This document shows positions 25,376 through 34,753 of a stretch of DNA of 41,179 nucleotides, piece by piece. The translations under genes and the position numbers were made by a program. The stretch spans positions 1-41,179 of the forward strand of contig JAFQCK010000066.1 of assembly GCA_017416465.1 (NCBI GenBank), read 5' to 3'. The stretch comes from Lachnospiraceae bacterium. Lineage in GTDB: Bacteria > Bacillota > Clostridia > Lachnospirales > Lachnospiraceae. Within the stretch, counting starts at the first letter, position 1, and the number at the start of each line of letters is the position of its first letter. The notes beneath the pieces are model-generated. The model searched no databases and had not been told where the DNA came from. It worked only from the letters and a program-made list of their open reading frames with translations.

Positions 25376-25624
25376 TCATATTTTTTTATCAATAGCATCT
25401 TTATTTTTAGAAGATAAATCTTCATTATGGATTTCTTTGAAGTCTGTTATGATGAATTTATCTTTATAAAGAAATAACATAATTAATTTAGATGATAAAG
25501 TATCTTTTTCGGAATTACTTACAGCAAACTTTGAAGTGTAAGTTTTATATTCACCATTTATATTAAATTTTTCATCAACATAGTAATATCCAAGGTTATA
25601 TTTCAAATCATCAAAGTATCTCAT
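25376..25624 (-). CDS. Small hypothetical protein after the MATE gene
   Basis: An 82-aa soluble, charged protein, not recognised. It begins MRYFDDLKYNLGYYY and contains two beta-rich stretches (KTYTSKFAVSN, IMLFLYKDKFIITDF), suggesting a small single-domain fold. It starts 7 bp after the MATE transporter stop on the same strand, without an obvious strong Shine-Dalgarno of its own, so it is probably translated by coupling. No membrane segment or cysteine. Function unknown. Confidence 0.5.
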   Translation of the reverse strand: MRYFDDLKYNLGYYYVDEKFNINGEYKTYTSKFAVSNSEKDTLSSKLIMLFLYKDKFIITDFKEIHNEDLSSKNKDAIDKKI

Positions 25625-25630
25625 AATATT

Positions 25631-26977
25631 TTATTCCTGCACAACACGTTTGTTTCTCCAACCGCCACGCAGCCATCTTATAAAGACTATCACACCACGT
25701 AGTATTTCGTCCATAGCCATTGCAATCCAGATTCCTATAAGTCCCATATCAAGAACAACTCCAAAGATATATCCAAATAGAACTGATACACCCCACATTG
25801 AAGCCATTCCAAGATAGGTTGGGAACTTGATATCTCCGGCTGCTCTCATACTGTTAATAACAACGAGGTTTGAAGTTCTTCCAATTTCAAGGAAGATACA
25901 TATAAACATTATTTTTTGTCCTAAATTAATAATTTCATGATTATCAGTAAATAAACTAAAAGTAAGTGGGCTGATTAAAAAGCTTATGATTGCAATTATA
26001 AGAGAAATAATCATAGATTTTTTTAATGTTCCAAGTACTTTTTTATATGAGTAATCGTATTCTGAAGCACCAACTGCATGTCCTACAATAATTGCAGTAG
26101 CCATAGCAGCTGATAATGAATATAAATACGCAAAGTTACTGAGAATTGATGAAAAAGTTTTTGTGTTAGTATATACTTCTGAATTAAATGAATTTACGAA
26201 CATCAAAATCAGAATTTGTGCAAGGTTATATGAAATATTTTCACCTGCAGTTGGTAAACCAAGTTTTAAAAGTTTAATAAGAATATCCTTAGGAAATGGT
26301 CTTAAATACTTGATTGAAATATGTCCTTCGATTTTATTTTTAAAATATAGAATTCCTACAGTTACTGCAACAAAACGGCTTAGAGTAGTTGAGATTGCAA
26401 CACCCTTTACTCCAAGTTCTAAGTGTTTTAATGGTCCGTATAAGAAAATGTAGTTTCCACAAATGTTAATAAGATTCATAGCTATGGCGATAATCATTCC
26501 AATCTTTGTTTTTCCATTATTTCTAAAAATCTGTGAAAACAAATCAATCATTGCCTGAAGGAACATAAATCCGCCAACAATTTGCATATAGCTTCTTGCA
26601 TCAGGTAACATTGAATCGGGAACTTTCATAATTGTTAAGATGAAATCACAACCCAAGTAAACGATTAAGCTGATTACAACACTTAATGTTAAATTAAAAA
26701 AGAAAGAAACAGTATAAATTTCACTTAACTTTTCTTTTAATTTTGCACCCAAATATTGTGCAACAATTACACCTGTCGCACTTGAAATTATGGAAAAAGC
26801 AAGTGTTAAAAATCCCATAATCTGATTAGCATTACCAAGTCCGCCGACAGCACTTGAAGAATAGTTACTAATCATAATTGTATCAATGTAGCCTAAACAC
26901 ATAGATAAAAGACATTGTACAAAAATAGGCCAGCCGAGTTTGAATAAAGACATTTTTTTGATATCCTGATTTTCCAT
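25631..26977 (-). CDS. MATE family multidrug/toxin exporter
   Basis: A 448-aa membrane protein with twelve predicted helices in two related halves, as in MATE cation/drug antiporters. The family start block (LFKLGWPIFVQCLLSMCLGYIDTIMI) and the matching block of the second half (KLLKLGLPTAGENISYNLAQI) are both visible. ATG 26977 is chosen, since AAAGGAAAC lies directly upstream; a start at 27049 would add 24 residues without family similarity. Divergent from an AraC-type regulator at 27136, which probably controls it. Substrate unknown. Confidence 0.9.
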   Translation of the reverse strand: MENQDIKKMSLFKLGWPIFVQCLLSMCLGYIDTIMISNYSSSAVGGLGNANQIMGFLTLAFSIISSATGVIVAQYLGAKLKEKLSEIYTVSFFFNLTLSVVISLIVYLGCDFILTIMKVPDSMLPDARSYMQIVGGFMFLQAMIDLFSQIFRNNGKTKIGMIIAIAMNLINICGNYIFLYGPLKHLELGVKGVAISTTLSRFVAVTVGILYFKNKIEGHISIKYLRPFPKDILIKLLKLGLPTAGENISYNLAQILILMFVNSFNSEVYTNTKTFSSILSNFAYLYSLSAAMATAIIVGHAVGASEYDYSYKKVLGTLKKSMIISLIIAIISFLISPLTFSLFTDNHEIINLGQKIMFICIFLEIGRTSNLVVINSMRAAGDIKFPTYLGMASMWGVSVLFGYIFGVVLDMGLIGIWIAMAMDEILRGVIVFIRWLRGGWRNKRVVQE

Positions 26978-27074
26978 AGTATGTTTCCTTTCTGAAAAAG
27001 TAATAAGTATAGAAGTATTATAGTTCGATTTTTTTACATTTTCTACCACAATTCAGTTTAAAACTAACACAATC

Positions 27075-27103
27075 TTGCTAAAAATGTTTTTTTGACTTAT
27101 AAT
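27075..27103 (+). promoter_or_regulatory. Predicted promoter of the AraC-type regulator
   Basis: TTGCTA (27075-27080), 17-bp spacer, TATAAT (27098-27103), 33 bp before the start codon, in the 158-bp divergent region shared with the MATE gene. Confidence 0.6.
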
Positions 27104-27135
27104 TTGAATATGAAATTAGGGAAGGAAGTCGGATT

Positions 27136-28017
27136 ATGGAAAATAAAAATGAAAGTAAGGAAGCGAGAAAGCATGGTACGGATTTACTGCCATATGATGT
27201 ATATAGAACACAGATACCAAAGTTTTACACAAGCTTTCCGATGCATTGGCATGAAGAGATAGAAATTGTATATGTATTAAAAGGATATGCAAAATATATT
27301 ATTGATTTTGAAGAGTATGTAGTAGAAGAGGGGGATGTGATTATAATTCCGCCTTCTTCATTACATTCTTTTGAACAGTTTGAAAATGAAGAATTTGATG
27401 CTTCAACAGTAATTTTTGCTCAGAATATGGTAAGTAATAATCTGGTTGATATTTGTTCTATCAGATATATTATGCCTATATTTAATAATGAGATTTATAT
27501 TCCTATCCATATTAAGTCAGAGGAAAATGCAAGTAAAGATATTTCGAAATACATTATGGAGGCGGTAACAGAACACATCAATAAAGAGCTTGCATACGAA
27601 TTAAGGGTTAGAATTGCATTCCTTAATATAATACAATATTTTTATCATGAAAAATTATTTTTTAAGAAGTCAGATTCGGTATCAAATGTAAGAACTGTTT
27701 CGCAGATAAAAGCTATTATAAATTATATCGAAGAACATTATACGGAAAAAATTTTACTTGAAGACTTAGCTGAGTTTTCAAATCTGAGTGTGTATCATCT
27801 TGCACATATATTTAAAAAATACACAGGTCAAAGTCCTAATGAATATATTAATTTTTTTAGACTTACAAAAGCAGGGGAGAAGATTTTGTCAGAAGATGCG
27901 CAGATAATAAATATTGCGATAGATTGTGGCTATAACAATATCTCTTATTTCAACAGAGCATTTAAAAAAAGATACGGTTTGACTCCAAAAGAATATCGGA
28001 ATAAGCATAATAAATAA
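27136..28017 (+). CDS. AraC-family regulator with cupin sensor domain
   Basis: A 293-aa regulator. Residues ~25-110 form a cupin-type ligand pocket (PMHWHEEIEIVYVLKG, then VVEEGDVIIIPPSSLHSF with the cupin Pro-Gly-like turn and His). Residues ~190-290 carry two helix-turn-helix motifs of the AraC/XylS type (YTEKILLEDLAEFSNLSVYH and INIAIDCGYNNISYFNRAF) ending FKKRYGLTPKEYRN. Likely a sugar-sensing or other small-molecule activator; the adjacent divergent MATE exporter is the likely target. GGAAGG lies 9 bases upstream of the ATG. Confidence 0.88.
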   Translation: MENKNESKEARKHGTDLLPYDVYRTQIPKFYTSFPMHWHEEIEIVYVLKGYAKYIIDFEEYVVEEGDVIIIPPSSLHSFEQFENEEFDASTVIFAQNMVSNNLVDICSIRYIMPIFNNEIYIPIHIKSEENASKDISKYIMEAVTEHINKELAYELRVRIAFLNIIQYFYHEKLFFKKSDSVSNVRTVSQIKAIINYIEEHYTEKILLEDLAEFSNLSVYHLAHIFKKYTGQSPNEYINFFRLTKAGEKILSEDAQIINIAIDCGYNNISYFNRAFKKRYGLTPKEYRNKHNK

Positions 28018-28049
28018 AAAATACCGATAGTAAATCTACCGGTATTTTT
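28016..28049. terminator. Bidirectional terminator between araC-type gene and nadC
   Basis: A 14-bp stem AAAAATACCGATAG with CTACCGGTATTTTT around a 5-nt loop. A runs on the left and T runs on the right allow termination from both strands, serving the convergent AraC-type and nad operons. Confidence 0.8.
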
Positions 28050-28086
28050 CGTGTGCAAAATCAAGTATAGGACCGACTAATCGATT

Positions 28087-28941
28087 TTAGTATTCAATTG
28101 GATGTAAGTTTTTAAGAGATACATCAAGGATAGGGGCAGAATGTGTGAGTGCACCGCTTGAGATATAATCAACACCTATATCTACAAGTTTAGCTACATT
28201 CTCTTTAGTTACATTTCCTGAACATTCTGTAAGGGCACGACCATTAATATAAGCAACAGCTTCACGCATTTCATCATGACTCATATTATCAAGCATAATG
28301 ATATCAGCACCGGCTTCAACAGCTTCTTTAACCATATCCATATTTTCAACTTCAACTTCAATCTTTCGTACAAATGAAGCATATTCTTTTGCCATTTGGA
28401 CTGCTTTAGTAATACTTCCTGCAGCACCGATATGGTTATCTTTTAATAAAATTCCATCAGACAAGTTATAACGATGATTGTGTCCGCCGCCAACTTTAAC
28501 GGAATATTTTTCAAAAATTCTCATATTAGGAGTTGTTTTTCTTGTATCTAAAAGTTTTGTTTTTGAACCCTTTAAAAGTGAAGCAACCTGATTAGTATAT
28601 GTAGCAATTCCACTCATTCTCTGAAGATAATTTAAAGCTGTTCTTTCTCCAGATAATAAAACTCTTATATCGCCTGTAACCGTAGCAAGAAGCTGCCCAT
28701 TTTTAACTTCATCACCATCCTTGCAGAAAAATTCAACTTTTGTATTTTCGTCAAGAAGAAGGAAAGTTCTTTCAAAAACCTGAAGTCCGGCAATGATACC
28801 ATCCTGTTTACATATAAGGTTTACTTCGCCAAGCTTTGCTTCTCTCATAACAGAGTTAGTAGTGATATCCTCGCTTGTAATATCTTCTCTTAGAGCCTGC
28901 ATAATAAGGTTGTCTGTATTTATATTCATATTAAGATTCAT
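28087..28941 (-). CDS. nadC: Nicotinate-nucleotide pyrophosphorylase (quinolinate phosphoribosyltransferase)
   Basis: A 284-aa enzyme converting quinolinate and PRPP to nicotinate mononucleotide, the last step of the quinolinate branch of NAD synthesis. Visible family motifs: ALREDITSEDITTNSV near the N-terminus, ERTALNYLQRMSGIATYT, KTKLLDTRKTTPNMR, the VGGGHNHRYNLSDGILLKDNH substrate segment, and VEVENMDMVKEAVEAGADIIMLDN. Its start overlaps the nadB stop by 11 bp, and AAAGGAG precedes the ATG at 28941, so it is translationally coupled. Last gene of the nadABC operon. Confidence 0.95.
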   Translation of the reverse strand: MNLNMNINTDNLIMQALREDITSEDITTNSVMREAKLGEVNLICKQDGIIAGLQVFERTFLLLDENTKVEFFCKDGDEVKNGQLLATVTGDIRVLLSGERTALNYLQRMSGIATYTNQVASLLKGSKTKLLDTRKTTPNMRIFEKYSVKVGGGHNHRYNLSDGILLKDNHIGAAGSITKAVQMAKEYASFVRKIEVEVENMDMVKEAVEAGADIIMLDNMSHDEMREAVAYINGRALTECSGNVTKENVAKLVDIGVDYISSGALTHSAPILDVSLKNLHPIEY

Positions 28942-30241
28942 TTCTAAGTCTCCTTTGTTTTTTTATTTCATTTAAAATTGTATTTGCATAATTTTTCTTG
29001 AGGTTTTCAAGATTTTTATATTTTTTAAAATTCAATTGAACTTCAAAAAGTTCTTTTAAGCGTTCATTTGCTTGTTCTGATAAATTGTCACCAATATGTT
29101 TAGCAGCAGCTTTTGCCCATACAAGACTTTCAAGTAGTGAATTACTTGCAAGTCTGTTAGCGCCATGTACACCATTACAACAGGTTTCACCAATTGCGTA
29201 GAGATTTTTCATAGAGGTGCATCCGTTTAAATCTACTAAAACACCACCCATAAAATAATGCTGTGCAGGTACAACCGGAATATATGTCTTAGTTACATCA
29301 TATCCTTCCTCTAGACAATGTTTATATATGTTAGGAAAATGATTTAAAATAGTGTCTTTTCCAAGAGGAGTCATATCAAGCCATACAAAAGGCATATCAT
29401 CTTCCTTCATTTTGTTATGAATAGCTTCAGATACTACATCTCTTGGGAGAAGTTCATCTACAAAACGTTCATTATTTTTATCTAGTAAATGTGCACCTTC
29501 GCCACGAACAGATTCAGAAATCAAAAATCTTCTTCCGGGTTTCTGTGAATAAAGAGTAGTAGGGTGTATCTGAATATAATCAATATCTTTTAAAGTGATA
29601 TTATGATTTAGGGCGATAGCTAATGAATCACCTTTTAAATGAGAAAAATTAGTTGAATGAGCATATAATCCACCTATTCCGCCAGTTGCCCATACAGTTT
29701 TTTCTGACATTATGGTAAATAATCCATATTCGTTGTTAGCACACAGAAGTCCATAACATTCATTTTCAGATTCAATAATATCGAGCATTGAAGTGTTTGT
29801 CATAATTGTGACGTTAGGAAGTTTTTCGACCTGTTTAATAAGTTTTTTTGTTATTTCTTTTCCTGTAATATCTTTATGAAAAAGTATTCGGTTAACAGAA
29901 TGTGCACCTTCTCTGGTAAAGATAAGCTCGCCATTTTCTTTTTCAAATTCAACACCATAAGAAATTAAATCATCTATAATATCCTGAGAATCATGAATCA
30001 TTTTCGTGACAGATTCTTTTGAATTTTTATAGTGGCCGGCCTTCATAGTATCCTCAAAGTAGCTGTCAAAGTCAGAATCATCCCTTAACATACATATTCC
30101 ACCTTGAGCTAAGAAGGAATCACTTTTTTCAATTTCGGATTTAGTTATAATTGTAATTGATTTATCTGTTGGAAGATTAAGTGCACAGAAAAGACCTGCA
30201 ACGCCTGTTCCAACGATAACTATATCTGTAGTAATGTTCAT
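28931..30241 (-). CDS. nadB: L-aspartate oxidase
   Basis: A 436-aa FAD enzyme oxidising L-aspartate to iminoaspartate in de novo NAD synthesis. The N-terminal dinucleotide fold (IVIVGTGVAGLFCALNL), the substrate region with EDTMKAGHYKN, the TGGIGGLYAHSTN segment and the C-terminal GETCCNGVHGANRLASNSLLESLVWAK block are all present. Length is somewhat short of the 530-residue type because the C-terminal helical domain is reduced, common in Clostridia. ATG 30241 is preferred over 30253, because GGAG in the upstream ATGGAG is the ribosome site. Overlaps nadC; 33 bp after nadA. Confidence 0.93.
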   Translation of the reverse strand: MNITTDIVIVGTGVAGLFCALNLPTDKSITIITKSEIEKSDSFLAQGGICMLRDDSDFDSYFEDTMKAGHYKNSKESVTKMIHDSQDIIDDLISYGVEFEKENGELIFTREGAHSVNRILFHKDITGKEITKKLIKQVEKLPNVTIMTNTSMLDIIESENECYGLLCANNEYGLFTIMSEKTVWATGGIGGLYAHSTNFSHLKGDSLAIALNHNITLKDIDYIQIHPTTLYSQKPGRRFLISESVRGEGAHLLDKNNERFVDELLPRDVVSEAIHNKMKEDDMPFVWLDMTPLGKDTILNHFPNIYKHCLEEGYDVTKTYIPVVPAQHYFMGGVLVDLNGCTSMKNLYAIGETCCNGVHGANRLASNSLLESLVWAKAAAKHIGDNLSEQANERLKELFEVQLNFKKYKNLENLKKNYANTILNEIKKQRRLRNES

Positions 30242-30274
30242 ATCAATCTCCATTCAGAAGCGTTTTATAGAAAT

Positions 30275-31186
30275 TTATTTTCCAAGCACTAGCATTTTAT
30301 CAAGTGCATTAAGAGCAGTTTCGGTACATTCATTAGATACATTCATCTCACCCGTACCATTTAGTAAAGAATCATAAATCTTTTGAAGAGTGATAAATTT
30401 CATATCTTTACAAATCTGATTTTCAATAACAGGATAGAAGACTTTATCTGGGTTATCTTTTTGTAATTTATGAAATACACCAACTTCTGTAGCAACAATA
30501 AATTCTTTGTCATTGCTTTCAAGAGCATAATCTATTATCTCAGATGTGCTTCCTATAAAATCAGATATTTCTAAAACCTCAGCCGGACACTCAGGGTGAG
30601 ATAAAACCTTAGCCAAAGGATGAGATTCTTTAGCTTCGTTGATATGCTTAGAAAGAATTTTATTATGTATTGGACAATGTCCGTCATTGAAAATGAAGTT
30701 TTTCTCAGGTACAAGTTTTGAAATATAGTGTCCAAGATTTTTATCAGGTATAAATAAAATATTCTTATTTGGTAATGCTTTAACAATCTTTAAAGCATTA
30801 GAAGAAGTAACACATACATCAGAATAAGATTTTAATTCGGCAGTAGAATTAATGTAGCAGACTACTGCAACATCATCATATTCTTTTCTGACTTTTTCTA
30901 TGTAAGAAACCTCGCACATATGAGCCATAGCACAGTCGGCATCTATATCAGGCATTAAAACTGTTTTGTTTGGATTTAACATTTTGGCACTTTCGCCCAT
31001 AAATGAAACTCCGCAAAAAACAATTATGTCTGCATCAGTATTTGCTGCGATTTTACTTAGGTAAAATGAATCGCCAACATAATCTGCGATATCCTGAATT
31101 TCACCGTTTACATAATAGTGTGCAAGGATTATTGCATTTTTTTGTTTCTTTAACTCATTAATCGAAGTAACAAGTGAGTTATTCAT
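30275..31186 (-). CDS. nadA: Quinolinate synthase
   Basis: A 303-aa [4Fe-4S] enzyme condensing iminoaspartate with dihydroxyacetone phosphate to quinolinate. It contains AIILAHYYVNGEIQDIADYVGDS at the N-terminus, FCGVSFMGESAKML (first Cys), DADCAMAHMCEVS (acidic pair and central Cys) and a C-terminal segment (HPECPAEVLEISDFIGSTSE) with the remaining Cys and Ser/Thr. All steps NadA-NadB-NadC are encoded in order, so the operon makes nicotinate mononucleotide from aspartate. Good Shine-Dalgarno (AAAGGAG) before ATG 31186. Confidence 0.94.
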   Translation of the reverse strand: MNNSLVTSINELKKQKNAIILAHYYVNGEIQDIADYVGDSFYLSKIAANTDADIIVFCGVSFMGESAKMLNPNKTVLMPDIDADCAMAHMCEVSYIEKVRKEYDDVAVVCYINSTAELKSYSDVCVTSSNALKIVKALPNKNILFIPDKNLGHYISKLVPEKNFIFNDGHCPIHNKILSKHINEAKESHPLAKVLSHPECPAEVLEISDFIGSTSEIIDYALESNDKEFIVATEVGVFHKLQKDNPDKVFYPVIENQICKDMKFITLQKIYDSLLNGTGEMNVSNECTETALNALDKMLVLGK

Positions 31187-31218
31187 AAGATTGTTCTCCT
31201 TTGAATAGTTTTGAGGGA

Positions 31219-31248
31219 ATTATAACACAAAAAGGAGAAAATTGACAA
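31219..31248 (-). promoter_or_regulatory. Predicted promoter of nadABC
   Basis: Minus-strand TTGTCA (31243-31248), 18-bp spacer, TATAAT (31219-31224), 33 bp before nadA. On the plus strand the same bases form TTGACA (31242-31247) with a TATAAT at 31267-31272 (19-bp spacer), so the -35 is shared by a second possible promoter towards trpBA. I do not see a recognisable NiaR operator. Confidence 0.65.
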
Positions 31249-31326
31249 TAACCTATAAATCTTTTGTATAATGACATTTAAATGAAAAATAAAAAATATT
31301 AATTAAAACCAAGTAACACAAACTAC

Positions 31327-31354
31327 TTGACAAATGTTAATAGAAGAGTATAAT
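31327..31354 (+). promoter_or_regulatory. Predicted promoter of the trpBA operon
   Basis: TTGACA (31327-31332), 16-bp spacer, TATAAT (31349-31354); transcription would begin near 31361 and lead straight into the T-box. Confidence 0.7.
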
Positions 31355-31383
31355 CAAAAAGTGTAATTGAACACAAACAGTTA

Positions 31384-31669
31384 AATATTAAAACCGTTGA
31401 TGTGGAGATAAAAATAAAAGTGCACTCACAGAGAGTCGGGATTGCTGGAAACCGATAGAACGCATTTTATTAAATGGACCACTGAGGGCTTGGTCAAAGG
31501 AGATTAACTGGTGATTTCTGAGTATTCCAAGACGTAGAGACACGCGTTAGTTGTCAGGAATATGTTAGTATTCTGATGAGTGTGTGGATTCCACAAAGCA
31601 AGGTGGCACCGCGGTGATTATGATTTACCGTCCTTGATAATAGATTTTCTGTTATCAGGGGCTTTTTTG
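31384..31669 (+). ncRNA. Tryptophan T-box leader (riboswitch)
   Basis: Stem I shows AGAGAGTCGGGATTGCTGG with the AG-bulge and GGAAACCGAT-type motif. The specifier codon reads TGG (31475-31477) in AAATGGACC, so it senses tRNA-Trp. The T-box core AAGGTGGCACCGCGG is at 31600-31614. The terminator follows at 31630-31669: CCTTGATAA pairs with TTATCAGGGG ahead of a T run. Uncharged tRNA-Trp would stabilise the antiterminator and turn on trpBA. This explains the lack of a real gene in this 300-bp stretch. Confidence 0.95.
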
Positions 31670-31730
31670 TTATATGGGAATGAAATAATACATATTTGTC
31701 AGGCGAAAATTGAATTAGGAGGATTTTATT

Positions 31731-32915
31731 ATGGCAAATGGAAGATATGGTATACATGGTGGACAGTATATTCCGGAAACTCTTATGGAGGAAGTTCATA
31801 AGTTAGAAAAAGCATATGAGTTTTATAAAAATGATAAGGAGTTCAATGAAGAACTTAATACTCTTCTTAAAGAATATGCAGGAAGACCTTCACTTTTATA
31901 TTATGCTGAGAAGATGACTAAAGATTTAGGTGGAGCAAAGATTTATTTTAAAAGAGAAGATTTAAATCATACAGGTTCTCATAAGATTAATAATGTTTTA
32001 GGTCAGGCACTTTTAGCTAAGAAAATGGGTAAAACAAGGATTATTGCAGAAACTGGTGCAGGTCAGCATGGTGTTGCTACAGCTACAGCTGCAGCTTTAC
32101 TTGGTCTTGAATGTGAAATCTTTATGGGAAAAGAAGATACAGAAAGACAGGCACTTAATGTATATAGAATGGAGCTTTTAGGAGCAAAAGTTCATCCTGT
32201 TGAATCGGGAACAAAGACTTTGAAAGATGCAGTTAATGAGTGTATGAGAGAATGGACAATGAGAATGGAAGATACAATGTATGTATTAGGTTCTGTTATG
32301 GGACCGCATCCATTCCCAATGATAGTAAGAGATTTCCAAAGTGTAATAAGTCGTGAAGCAAGAGAACAGATTCTTGAAAAAGAAGGAAAGTTACCTGACG
32401 TTGTAATGGCTTGTGTAGGTGGTGGAAGTAATGCAATGGGTATGTTTTATGAATTTATTAAAGATGAATCAGTAAAACTTATCGGTTGTGAGGCAGCAGG
32501 TCATGGTGTTCATACAGATAAAACTGCTGCAACTATTTCAGTAGGTTCGTTAGGAGTATTCCATGGCATGAAGTCATATTTTTGTCAGGATGAATATGGT
32601 CAGATAGCACCTGTATATTCAATTTCAGCAGGGCTTGATTATCCGGGAATCGGACCTGAGCATGCTAATCTTCATGATATTGGAAGAGCACAGTATGTGC
32701 CTGTTACAGATGAAGAAGCAGTAAATGCATTTGAATATATTGCAAGAACGGAAGGAATTATAGCCGCTATTGAAAGCTCGCATGCAGTTGCACATCTTAT
32801 GAAGATTGCACCACAGATGGATAAGGATAGCGTGATTATATGTTGTTTATCAGGAAGAGGCGATAAGGACGTTGCCGCAATAGCAAGATATAGAGGAGTG
32901 AACTTATATGAGTAG
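31731..32915 (+). CDS. trpB: Tryptophan synthase beta subunit
   Basis: A 394-aa PLP enzyme making tryptophan from indole and serine. All canonical TrpB1 features are present: the PLP Lys85 in [25 protein letters not shown]-phosphate loop [24 protein letters not shown], and the C-terminal SGRGDKD. GGAGG lies 8 bases before ATG 31731, downstream of a Trp T-box. The trpA start overlaps its end by 8 bp. No trpEGDCF genes are present in the window; either they are elsewhere or the cell uses indole from outside. Confidence 0.96.
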   Translation: MANGRYGIHGGQYIPETLMEEVHKLEKAYEFYKNDKEFNEELNTLLKEYAGRPSLLYYAEKMTKDLGGAKIYFKREDLNHTGSHKINNVLGQALLAKKMGKTRIIAETGAGQHGVATATAAALLGLECEIFMGKEDTERQALNVYRMELLGAKVHPVESGTKTLKDAVNECMREWTMRMEDTMYVLGSVMGPHPFPMIVRDFQSVISREAREQILEKEGKLPDVVMACVGGGSNAMGMFYEFIKDESVKLIGCEAAGHGVHTDKTAATISVGSLGVFHGMKSYFCQDEYGQIAPVYSISAGLDYPGIGPEHANLHDIGRAQYVPVTDEEAVNAFEYIARTEGIIAAIESSHAVAHLMKIAPQMDKDSVIICCLSGRGDKDVAAIARYRGVNLYE

Positions 32916-33681
32916 AATTAGTGAAGCATTAAAAAATAAAAAATCATATGTTGGATTTTTGACAGCAGGAGACCCTTCGATTGAAAAGACAGAAGAATTT
33001 ATTATAGAAATGGAAAAAGCAGGAGCGTCTGTTATAGAAATTGGAATTCCATTTTCGGATCCAATTGCAGAAGGTCCTATTGTTCAGGATGCAAATGTAA
33101 GGGCATTATCAGCGCCGGGTGGTTGTACTACAGATATGGTTTTTGATATGGTGGAGAGAGTAAGTAAGAAAGTTAGTACTCCAATTGTATTTCTTACATA
33201 TTTAAATCCGGTTTTTACATATGGGTATGAAAAGTTTTGTGCTAAATGTAAAGAAACAGGAGTTAGCGGTGTGATGATTCCTGATATGCCATTTGAGGAA
33301 AGAGGAGAACTTGAACCAATAATGAAAGAATATGGTATTGAGCTAATATCATTAGTAGCACCTGCAAGTGATGAAAGAATTAAGATGATAGCAAAAAATG
33401 CTACAGGATATATTTATGTATTACCTTCAAGGGAAATAATAGGTGATAGTGACAAGGTAGTTGCAAATGTAGAAAAAATGATATCTGTTATAAGAGAAGT
33501 AACAGATGTTCCGGTTGTAACTGAATTTGAAATTGACTCTATAGAGCAGGCTATAAAATACAGTAAAGTAACAGATGGTATAATTGCAGGTGATTCAATA
33601 GTAAAAATTATTGGAAAATATAAAAAAGATGCAGGAAAGCCGGTAAATGAATATATAAAATCTATTGTAAATCGTATATAG
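32908..33681 (+). CDS. trpA: Tryptophan synthase alpha subunit (atypical loops)
   Basis: A 257-aa TIM-barrel protein that should cleave indole-3-glycerol phosphate to indole. The catalytic Glu ([10 protein letters not shown], Glu44) is present. The position usually Asp60 in E. coli numbering is Glu (PIAEGP). The phosphate-binding loops differ: instead of GVTG there is PSREIIGDS (173-181); instead of GFGIS there is TEFEID (205-210); instead of VGSA there is AGDS (227-230). Fold length and PDMPFEE block are otherwise normal. The enzyme may be less active or changed in substrate; family-wide comparison is required. Translationally coupled to trpB. Confidence 0.9.
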   Translation: MSRISEALKNKKSYVGFLTAGDPSIEKTEEFIIEMEKAGASVIEIGIPFSDPIAEGPIVQDANVRALSAPGGCTTDMVFDMVERVSKKVSTPIVFLTYLNPVFTYGYEKFCAKCKETGVSGVMIPDMPFEERGELEPIMKEYGIELISLVAPASDERIKMIAKNATGYIYVLPSREIIGDSDKVVANVEKMISVIREVTDVPVVTEFEIDSIEQAIKYSKVTDGIIAGDSIVKIIGKYKKDAGKPVNEYIKSIVNRI

Positions 33682-33710
33682 AAAAATATTTGAAAAAAAT
33701 AACTTACAGA

Positions 33711-33750
33711 AAATGGTATTGGATATGTTAGTCTGATGCCATTTTTATTT
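33711..33750 (+). terminator. Terminator of the trpBA operon
   Basis: AAATGGTAT (33711-33719) pairs with ATGCCATTT (33736-33744) with one G-U pair, followed by a TTATTT run. Confidence 0.65.
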
Positions 33751-33884
33751 GTAAAAGTTTTAGTATTAATTTTTTTACATATATTCCGATAATAAATATA
33801 AAAGTATGTAGTTTTGTAAAGTGTTTTACACAAGTACACATTGATGCAAAAGGATTTGCAAAAAAGAACAAGGAGGAATTTATC

Positions 33885-34610
33885 ATGAGTACAGTATCAC
33901 AGATTCAAAGTAAAGTAATAGAGTCTTCTGTGGAAACAAAAGAAACTCAGAAGAAGTCTAGAGTAACAGGCAAAACCATTGGTAAGCCTGAACTTAGTGA
34001 AAAAGCGCAGAAGTATTACGAGGAACTTAAAAAGAAATATAGTAATATGGATTTTATTCTTGTTAGTACTGATATGAAAGAGGTAGCTAAATCACAAGCA
34101 GGAAGTTATGCTAATGCTAATAAGATGGTAGTTCTTATTGATGAGGCTAAAATTGAAAGAATGGCTGTTGATGAAGAGTATAGAAAACAGTATGAACAGA
34201 TTATCGGTAATGCAGCAAATAAGCTACCGGAATTGCAGAGTCAGTTAGAAACAACATCAGCGAATGTTAAAGGTTTTGGAATGCAGGTTAATGACAATGG
34301 AACAGCTTCATATTTTGCTGTAATTGATAAATCATTAGCGAAACAGCAGGAGAGAATTGAGAAAAAGGCTGAAGAAAAACGTGAGGCTAAAAAAGCAGAA
34401 GCTAAGAAGGATGCTAAAGAAAGACTTGAAGAATTAAGACATGGAGATAAAGATAAGGTTCATAAAGATAGTGATACCGTAACAATAACTGCATCATCAG
34501 TTGAAGAGCTTATTTCTAAAATCAATGACTATACATTTACATTAAAGAGTGATTCTGTTAAGACCGATGCAGAAAAATTAGTAGGAACGCATATTGATTA
34601 TAGAGGCTAA
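33885..34610 (+). CDS. DUF6033 family protein
   Basis: A 241-aa soluble protein, resembling DUF6033 proteins of Lachnospiraceae. It contains TGKTIGKPELSEKAQKYYEELKKKYSNMDFILVS and SYANANKMVVLIDEAKIERMA, a central segment, then a highly charged coiled coil (residues ~150-195, KKAEEKREAKKAEAKKDAKE) and a short C-terminal domain. Function unknown. GGAGG lies 8 bases before the ATG. Alone between two terminators (33711 and 34669). The motif KSQAGSYANANK suggests a conserved globular core. Confidence 0.75.
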   Translation: MSTVSQIQSKVIESSVETKETQKKSRVTGKTIGKPELSEKAQKYYEELKKKYSNMDFILVSTDMKEVAKSQAGSYANANKMVVLIDEAKIERMAVDEEYRKQYEQIIGNAANKLPELQSQLETTSANVKGFGMQVNDNGTASYFAVIDKSLAKQQERIEKKAEEKREAKKAEAKKDAKERLEELRHGDKDKVHKDSDTVTITASSVEELISKINDYTFTLKSDSVKTDAEKLVGTHIDYRG

Positions 34611-34668
34611 TAATTAAACTGCATTTTATAAAAGTATTGATATAATTATAAATTATATGCTATCATAG

Positions 34669-34694
34669 CGGCAGAGATTTTTCTCTGCCGTTTT
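34669..34694 (+). terminator. Terminator of the DUF6033 gene
   Basis: Perfect 9-bp stem CGGCAGAGA with TCTCTGCCG, 4-nt T loop, followed by TTTT. Confidence 0.85.
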
Positions 34695-34753
34695 AGTTTG
34701 AATTTAATATTATTTTATTTAGACTAAAGTATTAAAATGATGAAGGGAAAAAT

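Noticed and set aside
31554-31801. Small genes on either strand in front of trpB
   Set aside because: They overlap the T-box antiterminator and terminator, whose motifs are unmistakable.
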